DNA of 64,000 nt. Origin: a virus. A program made the position numbers and the translations under genes. Shown piece after piece: positions 44,496-56,700 of the stretch. Location: the IMG/VR virus record IMGVR_UViG_3300021959_000028, positions 1 to 64,000 of that record. One strand, 5' to 3'. The notes beneath the pieces were generated by a model, which ran no database searches, was not told the origin of the DNA, and saw only the letters and a list, made by a program, of their open reading frames with translations. Every line of letters starts with the position of its first letter. The stretch's first letter is position 1.

Positions 44496-45872
44496 ATGGC
44501 AATTAATGACACACAAAAACTTGATTACCTCTGGAAAAAGTTAGGTTACGGCGTAACTAAAACAGATATTAATAGTGTTAAGGCTGCTACTAACGAAAGT
44601 ATAGCAAGTCCGTTACTATTGCGTGGCGATAAACTTTGGGCAGACTCTAATTTAATACCTTCTACTATACCTAATGCAAGCACAGCAGTAGTAGAAATTT
44701 ATGACGATAGCGGAAACGGAAGTGCAACTATAGAGTGTAGTGCTGATTTAACATCAACACCAAATAGAACGTGGACTACAGGTATAACAGACTGGATACC
44801 ACCAGAATTTGGTTCAACATATCAAGTTAAAGTTTACATTGATAGTGCAAGTGTAGCAGCACCTCAAAGTACTGGTACACAGATATTTGCAGCTGGCAGT
44901 GGCAACGACGACGAATGGTTTTTTGACTACCAATCAGGTGTATTACATTTTATAGGTACAAATCTACCTAGTGGTATTAGCGGAAATGTAATATACATAG
45001 TCGGTGCTAGATATATTGGTCCGTTTGGTAGTAATAGTTCTAGCGTTAGTACAGATAACATTGTTGCAAATACAGCAGAAATTGGTAGTTTAAAAGTTAC
45101 TGATTTAACAAACAATAGAATAGTAATTGTAGGTGTTGACGGCGAAGTTGAAGATGATGCTAACTTTACATTTGACGGTACAACATTTAATATAGGTGCC
45201 GCAGCAGAATTTACTGTTGATGTTGCTACTGGTAATACCGATGTTGAAGGAACTTTAGGCGTAACTGGAGAGTCGACGTTAGCAAGTGCAACAGTTAGTG
45301 ACTTAACAGCAGGTCGTGTTGTTCTTGCAGGAACAAGCGGTGCTATTGAAGATAGTGCTAACTTAACATTTGACGGTACGCTACTTACAGTAACTGGTAA
45401 TGCTGAAATTACCGGTAACTTAACACTAGGCGGCAACATTACTATAGGCGATGCAGATACAGATTCAATTACTGTTACTGCTGATTTTGAAAGTAGCTTA
45501 ATTCCGGATGTTGATATCACTTATGACTTAGGAAGTCAATCTCAAAGATGGAACAACATTTACGGTAATAGTTTAAGCACTGTAGAATTACAAGGCGGAA
45601 ACATTAAAGTTAGTGGAGACACTATTGAAAATGTTGTCACTGATACTGGAATAACAATAAGCCCTAACGGTACAGGAACGCTAACAATTGATACAGCATC
45701 AGCTGTAAAATTACCGGTCGGTGATGATAGTACAAGACCAAGTGTTGCAGAAGAAGGACAAATTCGATACAACACTACAAGTACAAGAGTTGAAAATTTT
45801 AATGCAGATGGAGCCTGGGTGTCATTAGCAACTGAAGATGACGCAATAGCATTTGCAATAGCACTAGGATAA
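44496..45872 (+). CDS. Tail-fibre-like protein
   Basis: A 458-residue protein. The start MAINDTQKLDYLWKKLGYGV is followed by a beta-rich N-terminal domain (about 60-175) resembling fibre-attachment domains. Residues 190-400 carry recurrent modules: LTNNRIVIVGVDGEVEDDAN, FDGTTFNIGAAAEF, and LIPDVDITYDLGSQSQRW. GQIRYNTTSTRVENFN lies near the C-terminus. It shares all of these with the proteins at 39837 and 46208. A GGGG(T)AG ribosome-binding site lies 9 bp after the preceding stop. Confidence 0.75.
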   Translation: MAINDTQKLDYLWKKLGYGVTKTDINSVKAATNESIASPLLLRGDKLWADSNLIPSTIPNASTAVVEIYDDSGNGSATIECSADLTSTPNRTWTTGITDWIPPEFGSTYQVKVYIDSASVAAPQSTGTQIFAAGSGNDDEWFFDYQSGVLHFIGTNLPSGISGNVIYIVGARYIGPFGSNSSSVSTDNIVANTAEIGSLKVTDLTNNRIVIVGVDGEVEDDANFTFDGTTFNIGAAAEFTVDVATGNTDVEGTLGVTGESTLASATVSDLTAGRVVLAGTSGAIEDSANLTFDGTLLTVTGNAEITGNLTLGGNITIGDADTDSITVTADFESSLIPDVDITYDLGSQSQRWNNIYGNSLSTVELQGGNIKVSGDTIENVVTDTGITISPNGTGTLTIDTASAVKLPVGDDSTRPSVAEEGQIRYNTTSTRVENFNADGAWVSLATEDDAIAFAIALG

Positions 45873-45876
45873 TACG

Positions 45877-46206
45877 ATGGCAAATACATTTAATAATAAC
45901 GCAATTACATCAGTAGGAGCAACACCAACAGAATTATATAGCACTGGTGCTGGAAAAAAAGCTACTGTAATTGGAATTAACATCGCAAATATAACACAAG
46001 AAACAGTTACTTGTGATATTATATTTGAAGACGATCTTTCGCAAGCATTTTTTGTTGTAAAGGAAGCAGTTATACCTTCAGGAAATTCGTTAGCTGCAAT
46101 AGGTGGAGATCAAAAACTAGCATTAAATGCTAACAATAGAATTTTAATCAATGCAAATACTGCCAATGCAATTGATGGAATAATAAGTGTACTGGAGATA
46201 ACATAA
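45877..46206 (+). CDS. Small beta-sandwich-like structural protein, second copy type
   Basis: A 109-residue protein: TELYSTGAGKKATVIGINIA, then VKEAVIPSGNSLAAIGGDQK and INANTANAIDGIISVLEIT. It resembles small beta-sandwich accessory proteins of tailed phages, and mirrors the 126-residue protein at 38723 in its place after a fibre gene. It begins 4 bp after the preceding stop and ends 1 bp before the next gene. Confidence 0.65.
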   Translation: MANTFNNNAITSVGATPTELYSTGAGKKATVIGINIANITQETVTCDIIFEDDLSQAFFVVKEAVIPSGNSLAAIGGDQKLALNANNRILINANTANAIDGIISVLEIT

Positions 46207-46207
46207 A

Positions 46208-49200
46208 ATGAGTAGCGGATATATTGGAAGAGGACCACTAGGATCAATTGAAGAAATCTTTCGCGATGTTCTATTAACAACCCCGATCAAATATAAAGGG
46301 TATTGGACACCTAATACAATTTATAACGAAAACGATTTGATTCAAAATGATTCAGGTGCTGCTTATATTGTTAGTACGACACACACTTCTGGTACAGACT
46401 TTAATGATAATTTAGACAAAGTTACATTATTAGCTGGCAGTATTACAATTGGCGGTGTTTATGATAATGCTGAAACTTACTTAGATGGTCAAATAATTGA
46501 ATATCAAGGTGGTTTGTATCTTGCTGAAACAACAACTACAGGCAATCTCCCAACTGATACAAACTTTTGGAAACTTATTACTTCAGACTTAGGTAGACAA
46601 CCGGCTGACTCAGTAAACATTACAGGCGGTGATATTACTGTTGATAATTTTGGTACAACTAATGTTACATCGAGTCTTATTCCAGATACAGATGTAACAT
46701 ACGACTTAGGTAGTGCGACATTTAAATGGAACGATCTGTACTTAGCAGGTAATTCGATTTTCTTAGGCGATGCAACTATTAGTTCAGATGGAACTAGTGT
46801 TACGATCACTACGGCAGACGGAAATAACTTTGTTCTAACAGGCGACGGTATTGCATCTAGTGCAGAAATACAATTTGTAACAAACCAAATTACAACTACT
46901 ACAGCTGATACCGACTTAAGAGTTAGTACAGTAGGTACAGGTGAAATTGATTTAGAAGCAACAACAAATATTACTGGAGACTTAACTGTAAGTTCAGGAA
47001 ATATTACATCTGCTTCTTCTACATCGAACTTAATGACTACTACTGATGATGTTAATATTGGTAGTAATACACAAACTGTTCCTGGAACATTTGACGGCAC
47101 AACAACCATACGCAATAACTTAACAATCGACGGTTTAACAACAGTTAAAAGTCACGTTCTACCTGATGTTACTGAAACATATGATTTAGGTAGTCCAACA
47201 AACAGATTTAATACATTATATCTAAGTGGTGCAACCATCGACTTAGGCGATGGTCAAATTAGTTTTAACCAAGGTAACTTCCAGTTTGTAGGTGGATTTG
47301 GCGACCAAACAGAAATTACAACAGACAAAGCAACATTTAATCTTGTTGACGATACTGCAACAACAATTAATTTTGGTGGTGCAGCAACTAACGTTCAGAT
47401 TGGTTCAGCAGCAGGAACTACATTTATTAACAATAGTTTAGATGTTGCTGGAGATCTTGATGTAACTGGCGCAACAACACTATCAACTGCAAGTGTTACA
47501 GATTTAACAAACGGAAGAATTGTGCTTGCTGGAGCAAGTGGTGAATTACAAGATGATGCAAACTTTACATTTGACGGTACAACGTTCTCAGTTACTGGAG
47601 GCACAGTACTTACTGGACAAGTACAAATTGTAAGTACTACGGCATTAACTGTTCCTGTCGGTAGCGAACTTGATAAATCTAACTTTAGTGCAGAAACTGG
47701 ACAAATTAGATTTAATACAGCAAGCGGATCGTTTGAAGGTTATCAAGGTACTGTTTGGAGTAGTTTAGGTGGTGTAAAAAGTGTAGACGGCTTAACATAT
47801 ATTAGTGCAGAACTAAATCCAGGCGACAGTGACGATACGCTACGTTTCTATACTGACAACACACTACAGATGTTATTAACTACTTCTGCACTTGATATAG
47901 AAAGTACTGTTACTTCTGTTAATGTTAAAAGTACAACAGGTTCTACTAGCTCTTCAACTGGTGCTCTAATTGTATCAGGCGGAGTTGGCATAGGAGAAAA
48001 CTTATATGTTGGCGGTGAGCTTAACATTACTGGAAATACTAGTTTAGGTGCTGATTTAGTTGTTACCGGAGACTTAACAGTTAACGGAACAACTACAACT
48101 GTAAATTCAACCGCAGTAAGTGTTGATGATATTAATATAATATTAGGCGACACTGCAAGTCCGAGTAATGTTACAGCCGACGGCGGCGGCATTACACTTA
48201 AAGGCACTACAGATAAAACACTAGCATGGAGTACAACTACAACTAGTTGGACTTCGAGCGAAAACTTTGATCTAGCAAATTCAAAAACATATAAAATTGC
48301 TGGAGTAGATGTTTTAACTGCATCAGCATTACTTGGAAGTGCTACAAACGCTACAGTAGCAGGCGCAGCAGACACACTAGTTGTTGGTGCAGATAATTCA
48401 GGTACGCTAAGTTTAAGAAATGCTACTGTAGATATTGAAAATAATGCTACAATTGGTGGAACATTAGATGTTACTGGAAATTTTGCAGTTAATACAGATA
48501 AATTTACAGTTGATGCTGCAACAGGAAATACTGTAGTTGCAGGAACACTAACAGTTAATGGTACTACTGTATATGACGGTGAAAATAGTGTAACAGGATT
48601 GTTTACAGCTGAAGGAGGATTGTTAGTTGAAGGCGACGGAACTGGAACGCAATTCTTAACAGTTAATGACGGAACAACAACAGTATTCCAAGTTGATAGC
48701 TCTAACGGTAATACAACAGTAGAAGGTACACTTGATGTAACTGGTGCCGTTACACTTGGATCATTAGAGACAACAACTGGATCATTTAGCGGACAGATTA
48801 CTTCAACGGTTTCAACAGGTACTGCTCCGCTTGTAATTGCATCAACTACACTTGTTGATAATTTAAATGCTGATCAAGTTGACGGCTTTGATGCAGGAAC
48901 TGCAAATACTGCAAGTACAATTGTTGTAAGAGACGCTAATAATAATATTAATCTTACTAGTTTAACAGTAAGCGGATCGAGCTCAGGAACTACAATAGTT
49001 CAAGCTGAAAATAATGCAAGTGGAACACTAACACTTCCTAGCGTAACTGATACACTTGTAGGTAAAACTACTACTGATTCGTTCAGCAATAAAACTATTA
49101 ATCTAGCAAATAATACTCTAACAGGAACTATTGCACAATTTAATACTGCACTAAGTGATGCAGATTTTGCAACAATAGCAGGCACAGAAACATTATCTAA

Positions 49201-50731
49201 CAAAACTTTTAATCTTACAGATAATACACTAACTGGTACAACTGCACAATTTAATACTGCACTAAGTGACGGTGATTTTGCTACACTTGCTGGTACCGAA
49301 GACCTTACAAACAAAACTATTACTAATCCTACAATCAATGCAGGAACAGGTGTTATTGTATTACCTAACACAGCAGTTCCAGGACAAACAAGTAATGGTA
49401 GTGTTGTTTGGGACAATGACAACTTCTTACTAACAATTGGTACAGGATCAGGACGTAAAACACTAGTTGATTTAGATAGCACACAAACACTAACAAACAA
49501 AACACTAACAAGTCCAACAATTACAGGCGTTAGCCCAACTATTACACTTGGTGGTGATTTAAGTGGTAGTGTAACACTTACTGACTTAGGTAGCGGAACT
49601 TTAAGTGCAACAATACAACCTAATAGTGTTGCACTGGGTACTGACACAACTGGTAATTATATTGCTACTATTACTGGTACTGCAAACCAAATTAGTGTAA
49701 CAGGAAGTGGATCTGAAACAGCAGCAGTTACACTTGCATTACCGCAAGATATTGCACTAACATCTAGTCCTACATTTGGTAGTGCTACACTTAACCAAAT
49801 ACAAGTAGGTATAACAGCAGTAAACGAAATAGATACAACTGCTGGTAATCTTGTACTTGACAGTGCAGGCGGAACTGTTGAGATTGATGACAACTTAACT
49901 GTTGCAGGCGATCTTACAGTCAATGGTACAACAACATATGTAAACTCAACTGTTACCGAAATACTTGATCCTATAATGACATTAGGTGGCGAAGCAGATG
50001 GTGGTGCAGCAAGTACAGATGATAACAAAGACAGAGGTATTGCATTTAAATGGAACGATGGCATTGAATCTTTAAACGGTTTCTTTGGTTTTGATGATTC
50101 AACTGGATACTTTACATTTGTTCCTGATGCAACAATTACAGGAGAAGTTATAAGCGGAACAGCAGGCGATATGCAAGCAACTAACTTCCGTGGTAACTTA
50201 ATTTCTGATACTGCAACAATTGCTAGTGGACTTACTGCACTAGGCGATGTTCAAATTACTCCTGCTACAGGTAAAACACTAGAAATTACCCCTGTTGATA
50301 CAGGTACTATGGATAATGTTGACATTGGTTCTACAACAAGAGGCAGTGGTGCATTTACAACACTTACATCAAACGGTGCAACTACATTTACTGCTGGCAC
50401 ATCAAGCACAGATAGTACAACAGGTACAGTGGTTGTAACAGGCGGTGTTGGTATTAGTGAAAACTTAAATGTTGGAACAAATGCAGATATCACTGGAACA
50501 CTTACTGTAGACGGTGATGTTACATTTAATACAACACTAACTGTTCCAAATGGAGGTACAGGAATAACAACTGCTACTGCAAATGGAATAGTATATGGAA
50601 ACGGAACTAGTGCGTTTGGTGTTACTGCCGCAGCAGGAACAAGTGATGCATCAACATCAAACGAAATTTTAACTGTAGATGGCAGCGGCGTGCCGGTTTG
50701 GACCGATGTTATAGATGGCGGCACATTTTAA
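46208..50731 (+). CDS. Large modular tail-fibre protein
   Basis: A 1507-residue repetitive fibre. The N-terminus (MSSGYIGRGPLGSIEEIFRD) continues with a carbohydrate-module-like segment (KYKGYWTPNTIYNENDLI). TYDLGS modules (about 155 and 325), GQIRFNTASGSFEGYQG (near 500) and a NGTTTTVNSTAVSVDDINI block (about 630-700) follow. Then come several LTNKT/LSNKT repeats with AQFNTALSD (about 955-1110) and SVALGTDTTGNYIATITGTA (about 1140-1160). The C-terminus has GTGITTATANGIVYGNGTS, a collagen-free fibre tip motif. Parts are near-duplicates of the gene at 58072. Likely a trimeric long fibre segment. Confidence 0.8.
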   Translation: MSSGYIGRGPLGSIEEIFRDVLLTTPIKYKGYWTPNTIYNENDLIQNDSGAAYIVSTTHTSGTDFNDNLDKVTLLAGSITIGGVYDNAETYLDGQIIEYQGGLYLAETTTTGNLPTDTNFWKLITSDLGRQPADSVNITGGDITVDNFGTTNVTSSLIPDTDVTYDLGSATFKWNDLYLAGNSIFLGDATISSDGTSVTITTADGNNFVLTGDGIASSAEIQFVTNQITTTTADTDLRVSTVGTGEIDLEATTNITGDLTVSSGNITSASSTSNLMTTTDDVNIGSNTQTVPGTFDGTTTIRNNLTIDGLTTVKSHVLPDVTETYDLGSPTNRFNTLYLSGATIDLGDGQISFNQGNFQFVGGFGDQTEITTDKATFNLVDDTATTINFGGAATNVQIGSAAGTTFINNSLDVAGDLDVTGATTLSTASVTDLTNGRIVLAGASGELQDDANFTFDGTTFSVTGGTVLTGQVQIVSTTALTVPVGSELDKSNFSAETGQIRFNTASGSFEGYQGTVWSSLGGVKSVDGLTYISAELNPGDSDDTLRFYTDNTLQMLLTTSALDIESTVTSVNVKSTTGSTSSSTGALIVSGGVGIGENLYVGGELNITGNTSLGADLVVTGDLTVNGTTTTVNSTAVSVDDINIILGDTASPSNVTADGGGITLKGTTDKTLAWSTTTTSWTSSENFDLANSKTYKIAGVDVLTASALLGSATNATVAGAADTLVVGADNSGTLSLRNATVDIENNATIGGTLDVTGNFAVNTDKFTVDAATGNTVVAGTLTVNGTTVYDGENSVTGLFTAEGGLLVEGDGTGTQFLTVNDGTTTVFQVDSSNGNTTVEGTLDVTGAVTLGSLETTTGSFSGQITSTVSTGTAPLVIASTTLVDNLNADQVDGFDAGTANTASTIVVRDANNNINLTSLTVSGSSSGTTIVQAENNASGTLTLPSVTDTLVGKTTTDSFSNKTINLANNTLTGTIAQFNTALSDADFATIAGTETLSNKTFNLTDNTLTGTTAQFNTALSDGDFATLAGTEDLTNKTITNPTINAGTGVIVLPNTAVPGQTSNGSVVWDNDNFLLTIGTGSGRKTLVDLDSTQTLTNKTLTSPTITGVSPTITLGGDLSGSVTLTDLGSGTLSATIQPNSVALGTDTTGNYIATITGTANQISVTGSGSETAAVTLALPQDIALTSSPTFGSATLNQIQVGITAVNEIDTTAGNLVLDSAGGTVEIDDNLTVAGDLTVNGTTTYVNSTVTEILDPIMTLGGEADGGAASTDDNKDRGIAFKWNDGIESLNGFFGFDDSTGYFTFVPDATITGEVISGTAGDMQATNFRGNLISDTATIASGLTALGDVQITPATGKTLEITPVDTGTMDNVDIGSTTRGSGAFTTLTSNGATTFTAGTSSTDSTTGTVVVTGGVGISENLNVGTNADITGTLTVDGDVTFNTTLTVPNGGTGITTATANGIVYGNGTSAFGVTAAAGTSDASTSNEILTVDGSGVPVWTDVIDGGTF

Positions 50732-50732
50732 A

Positions 50733-50740
50733 ATAAATAT
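50733..50740 (+). promoter_or_regulatory. Late-type motif before 2418-residue fibre gene
   Basis: ATAAATAT lies 25 bp upstream of ATG 50765, with TTAGGAAG as ribosome-binding site. Confidence 0.5.
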
Positions 50741-50764
50741 ATAAAATTACTTAGGAAGCAATAA

Positions 50765-53700
50765 ATGTCAACAAAAATTGTACACAAAAGAAGTTCAGTA
50801 GCTAACAGACAACCACAAGCAGCGGATCTTGTAGCAGGTGAATTAGCAATTAATACTAACGATGGTAAAATATTCCTTAAAAAGGATGATAATACTGTTG
50901 TCGATACTACTAAACAAATATTTGATCAGGATACTAGTGTTGTAACTTCGGATACAGGCACAGGAACTATTACTGCAAATGTTGACGGAACACAAAAACT
51001 GCAAATTAGTGCAGACGGTGTAACAGTAGACGGTCCAATTACTGTTAACAGCAAAGAAACACTGTTCTTTAACGATGCTGACAATGACAAATATGTTGCC
51101 TTCCAAGCTCCTGACACAGTAGACTATAGTTATGTTGTAAAACTTCCTAGTAACCAGCCACCTAATCCAGGTGTACTAAGTTTAGATGGCAAAGGTAATG
51201 CTGAATGGAGTCGTACAGACCTGTTCGGCGGTAACAGAATTTATGTTTCAGACGAGTACGGTAATGACGTAAATGACGGTAGAACACTTCCTGTTAAAAC
51301 AATCAAACGTGCTGCACAACTTGCAGCAAGTTTAGGACACAAGCCTGATGTTGACCCGGGTGTTGCTGCTTACAATGCTCAACGTTTGTTAGAAGATAAT
51401 AGAACTTATATCCAAAAAGAAACTATTGGATTTATTGAACGTAACTTTGTTGATTTTGATAGTTACTATGACAGTGCAAAATGTGAAAGAGACATTGGCT
51501 ATATTGTTGATGCAGCAAGTTATGACCTTGCACTAGGTACAAACTATAATGCAGTTTATAACGGTATCGCTTATACAAGAGCAAACTCTAACTATCTACA
51601 AGCATACCAAAATATCCAAACAGTAGGTGCAATTACATTTGCAAAAGGTGAAGCAAACACTGCACTAGCAGGAAGTGTACCAGCACAAACAGCAAGTGAT
51701 GCAGCATTTGACGAAGTACTTGATATCCTACAAAATGGAACTACAAGTGTAGCAGATCCAGGCGACGGTGTTGCAGATGCACTAACTTTTCCAGCAGCAA
51801 CAACTACTAGTACTGACGAAGAAAATGCTAAAGACCAGTTACAAGCGAACAGAGATTTCTTAAAAGCAGAAGTTATTGCTTATATCGCTGCTAACTATCC
51901 TGATTTAACTTACGATAGTGTGAAATGCGCTAGAGACGTAGGATATATTGTAGATGCATTATGTTACGACATTATGTATGGCGGTAACAGCGCAAGTGTA
52001 CGTGTAGCTGAATCATACTTTGTTGGTGCAGCAAGCCAGTTAGGTGCCGGACAAGCAACTGCTACAGCAGCAGCATATGACTATCTTGCAACTATTGTTG
52101 GTTATGTAATTACAGAAAACACAAGCTGGACACCGCTAAACTCTACAGAAACACAAGACGTTACTGGTACTGCTGCAACTGCTACAGAAGCTACTACTGC
52201 TGACGGTCTTGTACAAATTATTGAAGATGTAATCACTGCTGGAGATTTAACAGGCCTTCCAAGTGTAACAAATCCTGTTGTATCAGGCGAAACACTAGCA
52301 AGTAGTTTTACAGCATTGCAAACAGCAAAATCAACTATCCAGTCAGATACTACAACTTATATTACTAACACTTACAACGGATTTACATACAACAGTGCAA
52401 CTTGTGAGCGTGATGTTGGATTAATTATTGATGCTGTTGTCTACAACTTAATACTAGGCGGCAACAATAAAGCAGTTGCCGCAGGGGAAAGTTATCTAAG
52501 CGTAACTGAAGTAATCAACAACCAAAAAGAAGAAACACTTTATGCTATTGCATTTGCTAGAGATCTTGCACTAGCACTTATACAAAATGACACACTTGCT
52601 GCACAATATCAAAATTTAATTGATCCTGTAGCTTGGCCACAAGCAACCGGCGCTGGCGCAGTAACTACAGTTACAAACTTGTTTAATACAGTATATGATA
52701 TTCTTGACACTGGAACTAGTCCGACAGTAGTAGAAGCAGCATTTTATACTATTCCAATTACTATTATTGTATCCGGCGGCGACTTTTATGTTGATAACCC
52801 AATTATTATTCCAGACAAAGTAAGTATTGTAGGCGATGGTATCCGTGCTGTTGTTATTCGTCCACTAAATGCTAACAAAGATATGTTCCGTGTACGTAAT
52901 GGTGCATATATGGCAGGTATTACATTCCGTGACGGATTAGATGCAAGCGATGTTCCTAGTTACACATTTAACTGGGCTGTTGCATTTGATGATCCGACAG
53001 ATACAAGTGTTGATCGTATTGGTTATTTTGGTATTAGCAACGATAAACCAACTATTACACTATCCCCGTATGTACAAAACTGTTCGATTATTTCGTTCTT
53101 AGGTGGTAACGGTGTTCTAGTTGATGGTTCTAAAGTTGTAACTCCTAACACACCGGTTAACTCAATTGAAGCAGAAAACCCTGTAGTCGGAGACATACCA
53201 GAGCAAGGTAAATCAATGATTGCCAACGCATTTACAATGATCAGTTTTGGAGGCACAGGATGGGTTGTAAGTAATGACGGTTATGCACAGATTGTTAGCT
53301 GTTTCCAAATTTTCTGTCTAAACGGATCTTGGACTCAATCAGGCGGTTATCTATCTATTACAAACTCAGCAACAAACTTTGGTATATATGCTCTAAGATC
53401 GAGCGGGTATAGCGCAGGCAGTTTTGAATTTGACCGAGGTATTGTTGCTGCGACAGGTACTAGTGACGGTATACAAACATTTACTACTATCGGTACTAGA
53501 CGTGAACCAATATCACAATATGTAATACAATTACACGACGAAGCAACCGACGCTAACATTACACCAAACTTTAAACAAGCAACATCGGAAGTAAGTTTTG
53601 ATGCATCAACTGATTTAAACACGTCAACAGAACAATTTTTAATTGCAGGACACGGTTTTTCAAACGGAGAAAAAGTTACATATGATGCAAACGGTAACAC

Positions 53701-56700
53701 ACCTATACTAGGGTTAATTGATCAAGCAACCTATTATGTACAAGTTGTGTCAACTAGTGCATTCTTGCTATTTAATGATGACGGATTACAGTATCCTGTA
53801 GACATTATTGCAGCAGGAACTGGAACACACAAGTTCTTTGCAAATGTTGAAGAATTCTTTGTTGAAAATATTTTAGAAACACATGATGATTATCAAACAG
53901 TAATATTGCCTGCAGGGTCTTACACAATCAACCCAGGTGATCAAATACTTGCAGATACAAGTGGATTTGAAAGTACAGCATATGTATTCAGTTATGATTC
54001 AAACACTCAAACGTTAATTATATCAAACGAATTTAGTACAATCAACGAGCAGCCACAAAAAATTCTACTTGACGCTACCAGTGTAATACAGTCTATTGCA
54101 GGAAATGCTGTAAACATCAGCGTTACTTCTGCTACTGCTGTAGCAGCTAACACGTACTTTACAACTTCGTTTAGATTACTATCAACAGTAACAAACAATA
54201 CACTACAAAGTGCTAATAATGCACTTGGTGAAAGAATTAAACTACACAGACCTAGTATTGTTAACTCATCTGCACATACCTGGGAATTTGCAGGTGCAGG
54301 TACAGACTATAACGCACTACCACAGAACGGCGGCTTAGGAAGAGGCGGCGTATACGAGCAATATTCAGAACTACCAGGTCGTGTTTACAGTTCAGGTACT
54401 AACGAACTAGGTGACTTTAAAGTTGGTGACTTTATTACTGCTGAAAACAAAACTGGTAACATTTTGTTTAGAACGCAGGTGTCGGTAGGCGAACTTACAG
54501 TTCTAAAACTTAGTTTGTCAGATATTGAAGTTACAGAATTCTCAACTGACACAGGTTTAGGCGACAACGAACCTGGTGGCGCATCTAACGCAAGGGTATC
54601 AACTCAACGTGCAGTAAGAACATTTATTGCAAACAGACTTGGTAACGTACTTGACAAACAAGCAAGTTCAAATGCTGTACCTGGTGCGCTTGTACAACTT
54701 AACTCATCGGGTCAGATCAACCAAGACTTGCTACCACCTGCACGTGGTGTTACAACATACAATGTTGAAGGATACGGAGAAAGATTAAATCTTGCTACAC
54801 AAATTCCTCCAATTAACGTAATTTCAGGTGATAACGCATCTGAAAGTTATGAAGAAACACAACTTGAGCTTACAGGAAACGTAACTGTTGTAGCAGGTGA
54901 AACTATTACACAGGCAACTAGTGGTGCAACAGGTGTAGTTAAAGAAAGCCAAACAGAAAATGTTATTAAATTAATTGAGCCATTAACTGGCACATTTGAT
55001 ACAACTAATGAACTAACTGGATCAACTAGTGGCGCACTAGGTGCTAACAGTGTTCCAACAACTGTAAGCACAAACACTATTGTTGACAACTACTATCTAA
55101 AAACTGATACAACTAGTCAGTTCTTAGTATTATCATACGGTACAACATATGACTTCTCAGGAGTTACATCAATCACAGGTGCTAACTCAGGAGCACAAGG
55201 TACTATTGCAAGCGGTCCAGTATACGGTGTTGCATACAGTTTAGACGCAACTACATTAGACGGTGGTACAGGTTATACTCCAGCAGGTGCAGAATTAACT
55301 TACAATGATGTTGCACTAACAGGTGGTACAGGAACAGGTGCAAGAGCAAACATTACTGTAAACAGCGGAAGCGTAACAAACGTTGAACTTATTGCAGGTG
55401 GCTCAGGATATCTAGTAGGAGATGTTTTAAGTGCAGCCGAAGCAGACATCGGAGGAACAGTAACTACCGCGTTTGATATAGAAGTATTACGTGCAGACAC
55501 ACGTTTGTTTGTAAACTTAACCGGTAACTTTATTAAGTTTGCTGCTACTGCAACATCTCCAGAATATATTGAAGATGCAAATGCAACTAGCGTAAGTATT
55601 GCTGATCAAGCAGCAACTACAACTTTTGCCTTTGACGGTCAAGACCAGTCATTAGGAGGCGATGTTGATTATACCAATAGCACATTCAACATTGCTGCAC
55701 ACGGATTTACAGACGGTGAAGCAGTAGAATACGACAACAACGGTAACTTGAATATCGGTAACCTTGTAAACCAAAAAACATATTGGGTCAAAGTTATCGA
55801 CTCAGACAATTTTGAAATCTACAACAACTATGCATTTACAAGTGGTTCAAAAGTATTGTTAGGTAGTTCGCAAACTGGAACACACAATTTTATTAGGTAT
55901 GCTGTAAACGTTAATACTGGTACTTTCTATGTTGCAGCACACGGATTTGCAACTGGCGAAGTTATTCGTTATGCAGCAACTACTCCACCAGATGGACTAG
56001 AGGATAACGGTTACTACTATGTAGGTAGTATTACTACTAACTCATTTACACTACACAACAACAGAACAGATGCTGTTGCTAGTGTTAGTGGTACAACTGT
56101 TGGAGCAATTAGTTTCGGTACAACAGGTACTGGCAGTGCAACACTTAATATTCAAAACGTAAGTATTGTAGACACAACTAACACTTCTTCTACAGTTGAA
56201 AACAACTGGGGTAGAATTGCACAAGCAACATTTGATGCTTCAAACATTGTTAGTGGTGTAATGAGTCCAAGTAGACTTGCTGCCACAGGCAGTGCAAGTG
56301 ACAAAACTTTCCTAAGAGGAGACAGTGCTTGGGCAGAAGCAGTACAAAATATTAGACCAGCAAGTGCAAGCTCGCCTATTACAGTAGCAGGAGATTTCTA
56401 TACAGATTCAAGTGTAGATTACTACTACAACAGTTTAACAATTGATGTTGATCCTGTAGAAGGAGATCTAGGAACACCTAGTTATACAAACAGAGGTACA
56501 GCAGCATTTGACAAAACATACTTTGATGTTGCAGACGACGGATCAGGTCAAGTAACTATTATAGCAGGCTCAATTGACGCAGGCACAATTGACGGCTTAG
56601 ACAGTGCATACTTTACTGATCCTGCCAACTTAGTAGGTACACTAGGTGTTACCAAAGGTGGTACTGGCTTAACAACATATACACAAGGTGATTTGATAAT

